A stretch of 64,000 nt of DNA from Burkholderiaceae bacterium 16 (lineage in GTDB: Bacteria; Pseudomonadota; Gammaproteobacteria; Burkholderiales; Burkholderiaceae), in assembly GCA_000955785.1 (NCBI GenBank), contig JYOD01000019.1, forward strand, positions 62,001-126,000, written 5' to 3'. Made by a program: the position numbers and the translations under genes. The notes under the pieces are model-generated. The model was not told the origin of the DNA, searched no databases, and saw nothing but the letters and a program-made list of their open reading frames with translations. This document shows positions 19,967 through 29,102 of this stretch, in pieces (position 1 is the first letter of the stretch; every line of letters starts with the position of its first letter).

Positions 19967-20269
19967 TACCGTAGCGCGAACAGCGCGCGTCAGCCCGCAA
20001 GGGAGCGGCGGCCCGGCCGCTCGCTCCGTTCCGCAAGAAAGGCCACCGCGCTAAGGATGGATCTGACGGCAGTACTCGCCTGCCCTAAATGCCAATGGCC
20101 CACCGTTGCGCGCCGTTAACAAATCAAGCAGACCCAACATCTGGCACTTGCACCTGATTCTCGCACTGCCCTGCAGCGTAGCTAGCGCCGGGAAAGAATC
20201 CGGCAGGGGAGGTGCGAAAGCAGAATCAGGGATATTGCTTTCGCATCGCCTATCTGGCCCTGTTTGCCC
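19967..20269. other. intergenic region after ispB
   Basis: About 300 bases with no convincing gene. A GC hairpin (GAGCGGC at 20003-20009 with GCCGCTC at 20016-20022) shortly after ispB may end its transcript, but it lacks a T run. From about 20090 on, the sequence becomes visibly richer in A/T than the flanking core genes. Confidence 0.4.
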
Positions 20270-20837
20270 CTATTTGCCAGCCATCTGCATCAGAGTCTTG
20301 CGCGTAGGCATCAACAACAGGAGCCCCTTGATCGCGTAGATCACGATCAAAGTTCCACTCAGATCTCCTGCGAACATGACCAGAAAGCCTTGCACAAGAT
20401 TGCTGCTATCGCCATGCAGGGCGAACCAGATATGGTGCAACAGCGGGCTAGCGACGGCATACGCAACAACGCAGAGCAATGGCCGCTTCGGCGTCAGATT
20501 GGTAAGCGACGCGCAGGCCGAAATTTGCTGCGCAAGCCGATAGACCAGGTAGGGAGCGACTGTTGCCACGATGCCGCCCATGAACGCACGCCCTGCTGAA
20601 GTCGTTCGGGAAGAAGTAGAAGAAGCTAACCAGCCACGATACGAGCAGCAACCCGATTGCACCCGCTTCTCCGAACAGCAGCGTGCACAAGAGCCGCATG
20701 CCAGCGGGCAGATAAACCCAGTTGATGCCGGGCACGAATTCCAGGTTGCGGAACAACCATTCGTTGAGCACCAACATCAGGATGAACATCACGATTGTCG
20801 TGATGACCATGCCGAATTGCAGGCGTAGGTTTGACAT
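20270..20837 (-). pseudogene. frameshifted integral membrane protein (MASE1-like)
   Basis: Two overlapping minus-strand frames encode one protein of about 190 residues with five to six hydrophobic segments. The first part starts at the ATG at 20837 (MSNLRLQFGMVITTIVMFIL) and runs through SWLVSFFYFFPNDF; the second continues as RAFMGGIVATVAPYLVYRL and ends at 20270. The switch falls at a CCC run at 20591-20593: removing one base joins the frames as PNDFSRRAFMGG. The Trp-Pro-Gly pattern (INWVYLPAGMRLL) resembles MASE1-type sensor membrane domains, but no output domain follows. It is either a broken gene or a sequencing indel. It faces the MarR-like gene across 85 bases. Confidence 0.65.
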
Positions 20838-20922
20838 CGGCGTAGAATTCCGCGGTGGCGAGTGGATGATAGCTGATCCGCGAACATCACAAGTGCAGCC
20901 CCTCGCTTCTGGGGACGAATTC

Positions 20923-21270
20923 ATGACCCGACCCGCCGATATCTACCTGCGATTCTTGCAGCTTGCCGAAGCGTTGCGAGGCCTGCCTGCGTTACCGGCC
21001 CTGGACCCGCTCGAGGAACGCATTCTCGAACTGGTAGCGCGGGCAAGCCAGACGCAAGAACGCTTATCCGTCAGGGACATGATGGCCAATAGCGATCTGG
21101 GGTCGCCCGCGACCCTGCACGCCCGCCTGAAGTCCATGCGCAAGAAGGGCTGGATCACGCTGTCGGATACGGAAGATGCGCGGCGCAAGCAGGTGGAACT
21201 GACGCAGGCCGCACTTCGCCATTTCGACAAGCTTTCCGAGTGCCTGGTAAAGGCAACGTCTGGCAAATAG
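20923..21270 (+). CDS. MarR-like winged-helix regulator
   Basis: A 115-residue protein with a winged-helix pattern: RLSVRDMMANSDLGSPATLHARLKSM as the recognition region and KKGWITLSDTEDARRKQVELT as the wing. It is shorter than typical MarR proteins (about 140) and lacks the long N-terminal dimer helix, so it may be a distinct small family. GGGGA lies nine bases before the ATG at 20923. It is divergent from the frameshifted membrane protein gene and may regulate it; that is inference from position. Confidence 0.72.
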   Translation: MTRPADIYLRFLQLAEALRGLPALPALDPLEERILELVARASQTQERLSVRDMMANSDLGSPATLHARLKSMRKKGWITLSDTEDARRKQVELTQAALRHFDKLSECLVKATSGK

Positions 21271-21419
21271 GCGCTTTTTTCAGCGTCTATCCCAATGCCA
21301 TAGCGCCCAACTGCAAGAGTCGGTACGTACAAGCGCTCACCCTCTTCCATTCTGAAAAAAAGGCTGCTACACTTGTGTGCTTTCGCGCTGTAGCAACTTC
21401 TGGCGCTGAAAATAACAAA

Positions 21420-21496
21420 CGGGGTGTAGCTTAGCCTGGTAGAGCGCTACGTTCGGGACGTAGAGGCCGGAGGTTCGAATCCTCTCACCCCGACCA
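21420..21496 (+). tRNA. tRNA-Pro (anticodon CGG)
   Basis: A 77-nucleotide cloverleaf. The acceptor stem CGGGGTG pairs with CACCCCG, the anticodon loop TTCGGGA gives CGG (reads CCG), the T loop is TTCGAAT, and CCA is encoded. A strong terminator follows 24 bases downstream. Confidence 0.97.
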
Positions 21497-21520
21497 GTTT
21501 CGCGGTCCCCGAGACCGTAC

Positions 21521-21554
21521 AAAAAAGGCCGCACAGCAATGTGCGGCCTTTTTT
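21521..21554 (+). terminator. terminator after tRNA-Pro
   Basis: A 15-base perfect inverted repeat (AAAAAAGGCCGCACA / TGTGCGGCCTTTTTT) with a GCAA loop, ending in six T. It is a textbook intrinsic terminator and symmetric enough to work on both strands. Confidence 0.92.
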
Positions 21555-21743
21555 CATTTGCGCGCGCGCCACCGCTCCGGCCGATTCCCACCTCTCGCTC
21601 ATTCCCCCGCGCAAGTAGGGTTGCGCCCGTGTCGCACAAACGCCAACACCCCTCCCGGCTCGGCTTTACAAAAAGTGACCCCGGCGGCAAACTGCCCCGA
21701 TTCGGGGTCTTTCGGCCGCTCGCCGGCCAACTAGCGTTTTGCC

Positions 21744-23498
21744 ATGACACTTGGTCTAGCTCTTGCACAGAGCCGGCGTATCGCGCCGGCCCTGCTCGCC
21801 CAGCTTGAACAGTCCGCACGAGAAAAAAAGTCGCAGCTGATCGACGAGATCATCGCCAGCGGCACCATGACTGCGCATGATGTGGCGATCTTCGCGGCTG
21901 ATAAATATCAGCTGCCCCTGGTCGATCTGAGTCAGTACAACCTGAACAAGGTGCCGCCGGCATTGGCGGGCAACCGTGAATTCCACGCGCACCGGCTGCT
22001 GCCGCTGGGCCGGCGCGAAAACCGGCTGGTGCTGGCGCTGTCGGACCCCGGCAACCAGGCCGGGCTGGACGCCATCAAGCAGAAATACAACCTGCCGGTG
22101 GACGCCGTCGTGGTCGAGCACGACAAGCTGATGACCTACGTGCGCTCCGCCACCGACGACAGCGGCGGCACGTTCAAGTCGATCGCCCCGGCGCAGGCCG
22201 AGCGCAAGATGATCGAGTACGACCCGGTCGCCTCCGCCGGCGCGCTGCGCAACAAGACCGCGGCCGATATCGACGATGCGCCGGTGGTGCGTTTCCTGCA
22301 CAAGCTGCTGACCGAAGCCTTCCACCGCGGCGCCTCCGACCTGCACTTCGAGCCTTTCGAAACCTTCTACCGCATCCGCTTCCGCGTGGACGGCGTGCTG
22401 CAGGAGGTCGCGCGTCCGCCGGTGGATATCCGCGACAAGATATCCACCCGCATCAAGGTGCTGTCGCGCCTGGACATCTCCGAGAAGCGCGTGCCGCAGG
22501 ACGGCCGCATGAAACTGCTGATCGCGCTGCCCAAGGAGAAAGGCGGCGAGAAGGACGCCAAGGACAGCAAGGAACCCAAGGAGACCATTGAGAAGGCGAT
22601 CGACTTCCGCGTCTCTACGCTGCCGACCTTGTTCGGCGAGAAGATCGTGATCCGGATCCTGGAGTCGTCCTCCGACAAGCTGGACATCGACCAGCTCGGA
22701 TACGAGCCGGCGCAGAAAGCCATGCTGCTGGACGTCATCAAGCGCCCCTACGGCATGGTGCTGGTAACCGGCCCCACCGGCAGTGGCAAGACGGTCTCGC
22801 TGTACACCTTCCTGAACCGGCTGAACCAGGGCGACATCAACATCTCGACGGCCGAGGACCCGGCCGAAATCCAGTTGCCCGGCATCAATCAGGTCAACGT
22901 CAACGAAAAGGCGGGCCTGACCTTCGCCGCGGCGCTGCGCTCCTTCCTGCGGCAGGATCCCGACATCATCATGGTCGGCGAAATCCGCGACCTGGAAACC
23001 GCCGACATCTCGATCAAGGCCGCGCAGACCGGCCACCTGGTGTTCTCCACGCTGCACACCAACGATGCGCCGACCACGCTCACGCGCCTGATGAACATGG
23101 GCGTGGCGCCCTTCAATATCGCATCGAGCGTGCTGATGATCACCGCGCAGCGCCTGGCACGCCGGCTGTGCTCCTGCAAGCGGGCCGGCGAACTGGCGCG
23201 CGAGGTGCTGGTCGACGCCGGCTTCCAGGAGGCGGATCTGGACGGAAGCTGGCGGCCGTATCACCCGGTCGGCTGCGAGCGCTGCAACGGCAGCGGCTAC
23301 AAGGGCCGCTGCGGCATCTATCAGGTGATGCCGATCAACGAGGCCATGCAACAGATCATCCTGACGCACGGCACGGCCTTGCAGATTGCCGAGCAGGCGC
23401 GCAAAGACGGCGTGCTATCGTTGCGCGAAGCCGGGCTGGCCAAGGTGAAACAGGGTGTCACCTCGCTCGAAGAAGTGCTGGCGACAACAAATACGTAG
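21744..23498 (+). CDS. pilB: PilB, type IV pilus extension ATPase
   Basis: A 584-residue hexameric ATPase at the inner membrane that drives pilus assembly. The N-terminal GspE/MshEN domain spans about 1-140. The catalytic part has Walker A GPTGSGKT at 343-350, the Asp box, Walker B DPDIIMVGEIRD around 405-416, and the His box TGHLVFSTLHTN near 429-440. A zinc-binding set of cysteines follows (CSCKR, then CERCNGSGYKGRC). A highly charged Lys/Glu insertion (about 263-285) sits inside the N2 domain. It is followed by pilC after 53 bases and then pilD, the standard pilBCD order. Regulation is probably tied to PilSR, but no sigma-54 promoter is evident just upstream. Confidence 0.96.
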   Translation: MTLGLALAQSRRIAPALLAQLEQSAREKKSQLIDEIIASGTMTAHDVAIFAADKYQLPLVDLSQYNLNKVPPALAGNREFHAHRLLPLGRRENRLVLALSDPGNQAGLDAIKQKYNLPVDAVVVEHDKLMTYVRSATDDSGGTFKSIAPAQAERKMIEYDPVASAGALRNKTAADIDDAPVVRFLHKLLTEAFHRGASDLHFEPFETFYRIRFRVDGVLQEVARPPVDIRDKISTRIKVLSRLDISEKRVPQDGRMKLLIALPKEKGGEKDAKDSKEPKETIEKAIDFRVSTLPTLFGEKIVIRILESSSDKLDIDQLGYEPAQKAMLLDVIKRPYGMVLVTGPTGSGKTVSLYTFLNRLNQGDINISTAEDPAEIQLPGINQVNVNEKAGLTFAAALRSFLRQDPDIIMVGEIRDLETADISIKAAQTGHLVFSTLHTNDAPTTLTRLMNMGVAPFNIASSVLMITAQRLARRLCSCKRAGELAREVLVDAGFQEADLDGSWRPYHPVGCERCNGSGYKGRCGIYQVMPINEAMQQIILTHGTALQIAEQARKDGVLSLREAGLAKVKQGVTSLEEVLATTNT

Positions 23499-23551
23499 AA
23501 ACGTAAAAGCGTAAGAAACGCAAAACAACAAGATGTCATTGGGGGTCAATC

Positions 23552-24817
23552 ATGGCGACACGCGCACCAGCCGCCGCCGCGCGCAAGGCGGCTGCGCCCA
23601 AGGTGAAATCCGGGCGTAAGGCGCCCACGCAGTACATCTTCGAGTGGGAGGGCAAGGACCGCAAAGGCAAGGCCTTTTCGGGCGAACTGCGCGCCGAAAG
23701 CCAGGCCGAGGTCAATGCCACCCTGCGCAAGCAGGGGCTGACCGTCGTCAAGCTGAAGAAGCGGCGGGCGGCGCGCGGGCGCAAGATCACCGAGAAGGAC
23801 ATCGCATATTTCACGCGCCAGCTCTCCACCATGCTCAAGGCGGGCATCCCGCTGCTGCAGTCGATCGACATCATCGGGCGCGGGCATTCCAACCCCAACT
23901 TCACGCAACTGCTGGCCGAGATCCGCTTCGACATCGAATCGGGCAGCAGCATGGCGCAGGCCTTCCGCCGCCATCCGCGTTACTTCGACACGCTCTACTG
24001 CAACCTGATCGATGCCGGCGAGCAGGGCGGTATCCTGGATGCCCTGCTGGAGCGCTTGTCGCTCTACATGGAAAAGACCATCGCGCTGAAGAGCCAGATC
24101 AAGTCGGCCATGATCTACCCGATCGCCGTGCTGTCGGTGGCCTTTGCCGTGACGGTGATCCTGATGATCTTCGTGATCCCGGCCTTCAAGGGCGTGTTCT
24201 CCAGCTTTGGAGCCAACCTGCCGGCGCCCACGCTCGCTGTGATCGCGATGTCGGATTTCTTCGTCGACAACTGGTACCTGGTCATCGGCGCGCCGATCCT
24301 GTCCATCACGCTGTATATACGGAGCCTGAAACGATCGGAAAAAGTCCAGCGCGCCAGCGACCGCATGCTGCTCAAGCTGCCGATCTTCGGCTCGCTGTTC
24401 CGCAAGGCGGTGATCGCCCGCTGGACGCGGACGCTGGCGACCATGTTCGCCGCCGGCACGCCGCTGGTGGAGTCGATGGAATCCGTGGCCGGCGCCGCCG
24501 GCAACTGGGTCTACTATGACGCCACCAAGGAGATCGAACAATCGGTGCGCATCGGTACCAGCCTGACCAACGCCATGCAGGCCACCCATGTGTTCGACAA
24601 TATGGTGCTGCAGATGACGCAGATCGGCGAGGAGTCGGGCGCGCTGGACAATATGCTGCTGAAGGTGGCTGAGTTCTACGAGCGCGAGGTCGACGACGCC
24701 GTGGCCGCCATCTCCAGCCTGATCGAGCCGCTGATCATCGTGGTGCTGGGCGTGCTGATTGGCGGCATGGTGGTGGCAATGTATCTTCCGATCTTCAAAC
24801 TGGGACAGGTGGTGTAA
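23552..24817 (+). CDS. pilC: PilC, type IV pilus inner-membrane platform protein
   Basis: A 421-residue polytopic protein that forms the platform on which PilB acts. It contains two repeated GspF domains (about 85-210 and 290-415), each ending in a membrane segment, for example YPIAVLSVAFAVTVILMIFVIP and IVVLGVLIGGMVVAMYLPIF. The N-terminal 30 residues are an Ala/Lys-rich extension (ATRAPAAAARKAAAPK). It lies between pilB and pilD, 3 bases before the latter. Confidence 0.96.
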   Translation: MATRAPAAAARKAAAPKVKSGRKAPTQYIFEWEGKDRKGKAFSGELRAESQAEVNATLRKQGLTVVKLKKRRAARGRKITEKDIAYFTRQLSTMLKAGIPLLQSIDIIGRGHSNPNFTQLLAEIRFDIESGSSMAQAFRRHPRYFDTLYCNLIDAGEQGGILDALLERLSLYMEKTIALKSQIKSAMIYPIAVLSVAFAVTVILMIFVIPAFKGVFSSFGANLPAPTLAVIAMSDFFVDNWYLVIGAPILSITLYIRSLKRSEKVQRASDRMLLKLPIFGSLFRKAVIARWTRTLATMFAAGTPLVESMESVAGAAGNWVYYDATKEIEQSVRIGTSLTNAMQATHVFDNMVLQMTQIGEESGALDNMLLKVAEFYEREVDDAVAAISSLIEPLIIVVLGVLIGGMVVAMYLPIFKLGQVV

Positions 24818-24820
24818 GGC

Positions 24821-25738
24821 ATGTGGCTGTTTTCCGCGGACGGCGCCAGCGGCGCGATTTCCTCACTGGCTGCCCCCGCGCAGACCATCGCCGGGCTTGC
24901 GGCGCTGCCGCCCTGGTTCCTGGTGGCCGCCGCCACGCTGGTTGGCTTGCTGGTCGGCAGCTTCCTGAACGTGGTGGTGCACCGCCTGCCGCGCATGATC
25001 GACCGCGAGGAAGCCAACTACATCGCCGAGCTACGCGATGACCCGCTTCCCCATCCCGAGCCCTACAACCTGATGGTGCCGCGCTCGGCATGTCCGCACT
25101 GCGGACATGCCATCGGCGTGCTGGAGAACATTCCGGTGCTGAGCTACCTGGTGCTGCGCGGACGCTGTTCGGCCTGCCACGCACCCATCGGCGCACGCTA
25201 TCCCATGGTTGAGGCTGCCACCGCGCTGCTGACCGCGCTGGCCGCCGCCCACTTCGGGCCGACCTGGCAGGCGCTGGCGGCCATCGCCATGATCTGGGCC
25301 CTGATCGCCCTCACCCTGATCGACGCCGACACGCAACTGCTGCCCGACCAGATCACCCTGCCGCTGCTGTGGCTGGGCCTGCTGCTCAATCTCGGCGGAC
25401 TCTTCGCCCCGCTGGCCGACGCGGTGACCGGCGCCGCCGCAGGCTATCTGCTGCTGTGGACGGTGTACTGGGTGTTCAAGCTGGTGCGCGGCAAGGAGGG
25501 CATGGGCTACGGCGACTTCAAGCTGATGGGCGCGATGGGTGCCTGGTTCGGCTGGCAGGCGCTGCCGGCGCTGGTACTGCTGTCGTCGGTGGTGGCCCTG
25601 GTATTCGCGCTTGCCAATATCGCGCTGCGCCGTCAGGATCGCGATACGCACTTCGCCTTCGGTCCCTATATCGCCGGCGCTGGCCTGCTCGTGCTGTTCT
25701 TCGGCAGCAACGCGCTGCCGCTGGGCATCGCTGGCTGA
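24821..25738 (+). CDS. pilD: PilD, prepilin peptidase and N-methyltransferase
   Basis: A 305-residue inner-membrane aspartic peptidase that cleaves the leader of type IV prepilins and methylates the new N-terminus. The cytoplasmic zinc tetracysteine C91-x2-C94 and C116-x2-C119 is intact. The catalytic aspartates lie in [13 protein letters not shown] and [12 protein letters not shown]. About eight hydrophobic segments follow family layout. It completes the pilBCD operon and is followed by coaE after 65 bases, a conserved proteobacterial order. Confidence 0.96.
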   Translation: MWLFSADGASGAISSLAAPAQTIAGLAALPPWFLVAAATLVGLLVGSFLNVVVHRLPRMIDREEANYIAELRDDPLPHPEPYNLMVPRSACPHCGHAIGVLENIPVLSYLVLRGRCSACHAPIGARYPMVEAATALLTALAAAHFGPTWQALAAIAMIWALIALTLIDADTQLLPDQITLPLLWLGLLLNLGGLFAPLADAVTGAAAGYLLLWTVYWVFKLVRGKEGMGYGDFKLMGAMGAWFGWQALPALVLLSSVVALVFALANIALRRQDRDTHFAFGPYIAGAGLLVLFFGSNALPLGIAG

Positions 25739-25803
25739 ATGGCGCCAGCCGCATGCCGGCCCGTAGAACCACGACAAGCACCACCGCAAGCTTTGAGATC
25801 GAT

Positions 25804-26415
25804 ATGCTGCAAATCGGACTGACCGGAGGCATCGGCTCCGGCAAGACTCGCGTGGCGGACCTGTTCGCCGCGCGCGGCGCCGCCCTGATCGACACCGACC
25901 TGCTCGCGCACGAGATCACCGCGCCGGGCGGCCTGGCCATCCCGGCCCTGCTCGAAGCGTTTGGCCCCACGTGCCTGCGCGGCGACGGCGCCATGGACCG
26001 CAACGCCATGCGCGAGCTGGTGTTCTCCGACCCGGCGGCCAAGGCCCGGCTGGAAGGCATTACCCATCCCCTGATCCGCCAGCTGACCGAAGCGCGCGCC
26101 ACCGCGATCCGCGCCTCCGGGCTGCACCCGTACCTGATCTACGTGGTGCCGCTATTGGTCGAATCGGGCTCATGGCGCGCGCGGGTGGACCGGGTGCTGG
26201 TGGTTGATTGCAGCGAGGCCACCCAGGTCGCCCGCGTCATGGCGCGCAACGGCTTCAGCCAGGGCCAGGTCCAGGCCATCATGGCAAGGCAGGCGCGGCG
26301 CGGCGACCGCCTGGCCGCTGCCGACGATGTGATCGACAACGATGGGCCGCCGGAAGCGCTGCCAGGGCAGGTGGACCGTCTCGACCAGCTATACCGCAGC
26401 CTGGCCGCTGGCTAG
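25804..26415 (+). CDS. coaE: dephospho-CoA kinase
   Basis: A 203-residue kinase that phosphorylates the ribose 3' hydroxyl of dephospho-CoA, the last step of coenzyme A synthesis. The P-loop [11 protein letters not shown] is at residues 5-15, and [10 protein letters not shown] and the lid Arg-rich [20 protein letters not shown] are present. The ATG at 25804 gives the canonical [14 protein letters not shown] start; an ATG at 25753 would add 17 unconserved residues. Confidence 0.96.
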   Translation: MLQIGLTGGIGSGKTRVADLFAARGAALIDTDLLAHEITAPGGLAIPALLEAFGPTCLRGDGAMDRNAMRELVFSDPAAKARLEGITHPLIRQLTEARATAIRASGLHPYLIYVVPLLVESGSWRARVDRVLVVDCSEATQVARVMARNGFSQGQVQAIMARQARRGDRLAAADDVIDNDGPPEALPGQVDRLDQLYRSLAAG

Positions 26416-26480
26416 GCACCATGTTTGTGCGGCGACGAATGCCGCCCCCTGAATGCTGCACCCTAAGTCGGCTGTTTCAT

Positions 26481-26509
26481 TTGTTCTGATTTGCGGACTC
26501 GCATAGAAT
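26481..26509 (+). promoter_or_regulatory. promoter-like element upstream of zapD
   Basis: TTGTTC (26481-26486) and TAGAAT (26504-26509) are 17 bases apart. The -10 matches consensus at five of six positions. Transcription would begin about 160 bases before the zapD start. Confidence 0.4.
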
Positions 26510-26673
26510 GCGCTGGAACCACGCGGGAAATGGCCGCATACTGCCGATATCGCGGGCCCACGCCGAGTCACATCGAGCGGACCCAGGCGCACCGGATGCA
26601 ATCTCCGCTCCGATACGCCGCCCAGGGTCAGACTGCCCACCCGCCAACCCGCCCTGTTGCACGGACATACCCA

Positions 26674-27432
26674 TTGATTCTGTACGAATATCCTTTTAAC
26701 GAACGCATCAGGACTCTCCTGCGCCTGGAAGACCTGTTCGATCGGCTGGATTATTTCCTCGCCCAGGATCACGCCCTGCAGCATCATGTGGCGTTGACGA
26801 CTCTGTTCGAGATCATTGACGTCGCCGGCCGCGCGGACCTGAAGACCGACCTGCTCAAGGAACTGGAACGCCAGCGCCAGGCGCTGGCCGCGCTGCGCGC
26901 CAATCCGCAGATCGACCAGGGCGCGCTGGATGGCGTAATCGGCGAGATCGAGCAGGCCATGGCCCAGCTCAACCAGACCGTCGGCAAGGCCGGCCAGTTG
27001 CTCACCGACAACGAGTGGCTGACCAGTATCCGCAGCCGCGCCATCATCCCGGGCGGCACCTGCGAGTTCGACCTGCCGGCCTACTACGCCTGGCAGCATC
27101 GCCCCGCCGAAGACCGCCGCTCGGACATCCTCAAGTGGGCACGCCCGCTGGTGCCGCTTCGCATTGGCACCGACACCGTGTTGCGCCTGTTGCGCGAGTC
27201 CGGCCAGAGCGGCAAGGTCATCGCCACCGGCGGCAGCTACCAGCAGATGCTGTCCGGGCGCAGCTACCAGTTGATGCAGGTGCTGCTGGATGATTCCCTG
27301 CTGGCTTTCATCCCCGAGATGAGCGCCAACAAGTACATGCTGTGGGTCCGTTTCACGCAGCAGGATGGCGACCTTCGTCCGCGCTCGGTCGACGCCGACA
27401 TCCCTTTCCTGCTCAAGCTCTGCAATTTCTGA
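26674..27432 (+). CDS. zapD: ZapD, FtsZ-binding division protein
   Basis: A 252-residue cytoplasmic protein that bundles FtsZ filaments at the Z ring. The sequence [20 protein letters not shown] at the N-terminus and the following FDRLDYFL are diagnostic. The open frame extends upstream to 26491, but homology begins at a TTG codon at 26674, and starting there gives the family's usual length (about 250), so I choose TTG. It sits between coaE and yacG, as in many proteobacteria. Confidence 0.92.
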   Translation: MILYEYPFNERIRTLLRLEDLFDRLDYFLAQDHALQHHVALTTLFEIIDVAGRADLKTDLLKELERQRQALAALRANPQIDQGALDGVIGEIEQAMAQLNQTVGKAGQLLTDNEWLTSIRSRAIIPGGTCEFDLPAYYAWQHRPAEDRRSDILKWARPLVPLRIGTDTVLRLLRESGQSGKVIATGGSYQQMLSGRSYQLMQVLLDDSLLAFIPEMSANKYMLWVRFTQQDGDLRPRSVDADIPFLLKLCNF

Positions 27433-27450
27433 TTTTTGATTTCTGAAGCA

Positions 27451-27636
27451 ATGACAACCGTAGTCAAATGCCCCACCTGCGGTACGGACGTGGCCTGGGT
27501 ACCGGAGAATAAATTCCGTCCCTTCTGCTCCAACCGCTGCAAACAGATCGACCTGGGCGCCTGGGCTTCCGAGAAGTACGTGATCGGCGGCAAACCCGGC
27601 GAGAACCCCTCGCAGGACCAGGAAGACGAGGAATAA
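27451..27636 (+). CDS. yacG: YacG, zinc-binding DNA gyrase inhibitor
   Basis: A 61-residue zinc protein that binds GyrB and blocks gyrase. The four cysteines C7-x2-C10 and C26-x3-C30 form the zinc site, and the acidic tail (QDQEDEE) is typical. The ATG at 27451 begins [10 protein letters not shown]; a TTG at 27436 is possible but unnecessary. It starts 18 bases after zapD. Confidence 0.93.
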   Translation: MTTVVKCPTCGTDVAWVPENKFRPFCSNRCKQIDLGAWASEKYVIGGKPGENPSQDQEDEE

Positions 27637-27641
27637 GCACC

Positions 27642-27662
27642 GCGGGGCCGTTGCGGCCCCGC
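27642..27662. terminator. hairpin between convergent yacG and the Nudix gene
   Basis: An 8-bp GC stem (GCGGGGCC / GGCCCCGC) lies between the yacG stop and the convergent Nudix gene stop. There is no T run, so termination strength is uncertain. Confidence 0.45.
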
Positions 27663-27666
27663 CAGT

Positions 27667-28107
27667 TCAGGCGGCGCCGCTCTCGGCAGCCAGCCAGTCC
27701 ACCACGGGGATGGTGGCGGGCAGCAAGGGCCCCACGTCCACCGGCGCCGATTGCCATGAGAAGGCCTGGCCCTCGCGGCCGACCAGTTCGCCCGCCCACG
27801 CCGTGACCTTGCAGAAGTGCAGGCGCACATAGGCATGCGGGTAGTCATGCTCCAGCACGTGCCAGCGCACGCACGCGCCCACCTCGATGCCGAGTTCCTC
27901 GTGCAGTTCGCGCGCCAGTGCATCCTCCACCGATTCCCCCGGCTCCAGCTTGCCACCGGGAAACTCCCAGTAGCCTTCGTAGGGCTTGCCGGCCGGCCGC
28001 TGGGCCAGCAGGAAACGGCCGTCGGCCTGCACCATCACGCCCACGGCAACCTCGGTCACCTTGCGTGCCGGCGTGGCTTCGCCGGCTGCTCGCGCTGCCT
28101 CGCTCAT
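27667..28107 (-). CDS. MutT-like Nudix hydrolase (probable 8-oxo-dGTP diphosphatase)
   Basis: A 146-residue Nudix enzyme. The box GGKLEPGESVEDALARELHE followed by ELGI is complete at about 51-74, and the surrounding sequence (VMVQADGRFLLAQRPAGKPYEGYWEFPGGK) is that of MutT, which removes oxidised dGTP from the pool. The ATG at 28107 overlaps the upstream ATPase stop by 4 bases (ATGA). In gammaproteobacteria mutT likewise lies near secA, as it does here. Confidence 0.9.
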   Translation of the reverse strand: MSEAARAAGEATPARKVTEVAVGVMVQADGRFLLAQRPAGKPYEGYWEFPGGKLEPGESVEDALARELHEELGIEVGACVRWHVLEHDYPHAYVRLHFCKVTAWAGELVGREGQAFSWQSAPVDVGPLLPATIPVVDWLAAESGAA

Positions 28108-29006
28108 GCCTGGCCGTCCTGCGCGGAAGCGATGAAGGGCTTGCCATGCTTGCCACCCCAGTCGCGGGCGAACTGCCAGGCCACCCGGCCCGAGCGCGAG
28201 CCGCGCTCCAGGGCCCACACCAGCGCATCGCCGCGCGCCGCGGCGACGTCTTCGGCGCTGCAGCCGAAATGCCCCAGCCAGTGGCCGACGATGGCCAGGT
28301 ACTCGTCCTGCTTGGGCGGATAGAACGACAGCCACAGCCCGAAGCGCTCGGACAGCGAGATTTTTTCCTCCACCACCTCGCCGGGATGGATCTCGCCATC
28401 GTCGGTGTGCCGGTAGGTCTCGTTGTCCTTCATGTACTCAGGCAGCAGGTGGCGGCGATTGGATGTGGCGTAGATCAGCACATTGTCCGACTGTGCCGCC
28501 ACCGAGCCGTCCAGCGCCGATTTCAGCGACTTGTAACCCGACTCGCCTTCCTCGAAGGACAGGTCGTCGCAGAAGATGGCGAAGCGCTCCGGACGCCCCG
28601 ACAGTTGCTCGACGATGTCGCCCAGGTCCCCCAGGTCGTCCTTGTCGACCTCCACCAGCCGCAGGCCATCCTTGACGAAGGCATTGAGGCAGGCCTTGAT
28701 CAGCGAGGACTTGCCCGTGCCGCGCGCGCCCGTCAGCAGCACATTGTTGGCCGGCAGGCGCTGCACGAACTGGCGCGTGTTGGCGACGATCGCGTCCTTC
28801 TGGCGCTCGATGTTCTTCAGGTCGTCGAGATGGATCGGCGGCAGCTGGCGGATCGCCTGCAGGTAGCCGATGTTGCCGAACAGGCTCTGCCGCTTGCGCC
28901 AGCGGAAGGCGACCGCTTCCTTCCAGTCAGACTCGGTCAGCTGGGGCGGCAGCCATTGTTCAAGGCGGGCGAGGAAACTGTCGAGGCGGGCGGCAAGGTC
29001 GGACAT
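28104..29006 (-). CDS. DUF815 family ATP-binding protein
   Basis: A 300-residue P-loop ATPase of the DUF815 family. Walker A GARGTGKS is at 93-100, and Walker B is probably FAIFCDDLSFEEGE near 163-176. The tail contains SLSERFGLWLSFYPP and an Arg-rich segment (ALERGSRSGRVAWQFARDW) like AAA+ sensor 2. No function is established for the family. It is translationally coupled to the Nudix gene and 96 bases downstream of argJ. Confidence 0.88.
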   Translation of the reverse strand: MSDLAARLDSFLARLEQWLPPQLTESDWKEAVAFRWRKRQSLFGNIGYLQAIRQLPPIHLDDLKNIERQKDAIVANTRQFVQRLPANNVLLTGARGTGKSSLIKACLNAFVKDGLRLVEVDKDDLGDLGDIVEQLSGRPERFAIFCDDLSFEEGESGYKSLKSALDGSVAAQSDNVLIYATSNRRHLLPEYMKDNETYRHTDDGEIHPGEVVEEKISLSERFGLWLSFYPPKQDEYLAIVGHWLGHFGCSAEDVAAARGDALVWALERGSRSGRVAWQFARDWGGKHGKPFIASAQDGQA

Positions 29007-29102
29007 GGCGGCTTGGAGGAAGGGCTGGCGGATCGTTGGCGGGAGTGCTGGCGGCTAGCGCGCCGCCCCGCGCTGGCGGGAGCGGCGCGCACGCGATGGT
29101 GC

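Noticed and set aside
20057-20119. A 20-codon frame with a CPKC motif after ispB
   Set aside because: Too short, its only purine-rich start signal overlaps the ATG, and the single CxxC cannot form a full zinc site; probably chance.
21660-21743. Sigma-54 promoter before pilB
   Set aside because: No GG-N10-GC element with the right context is evident; the inverted repeat there (GACCCCG with CGGGGTC) looks more like a hairpin.
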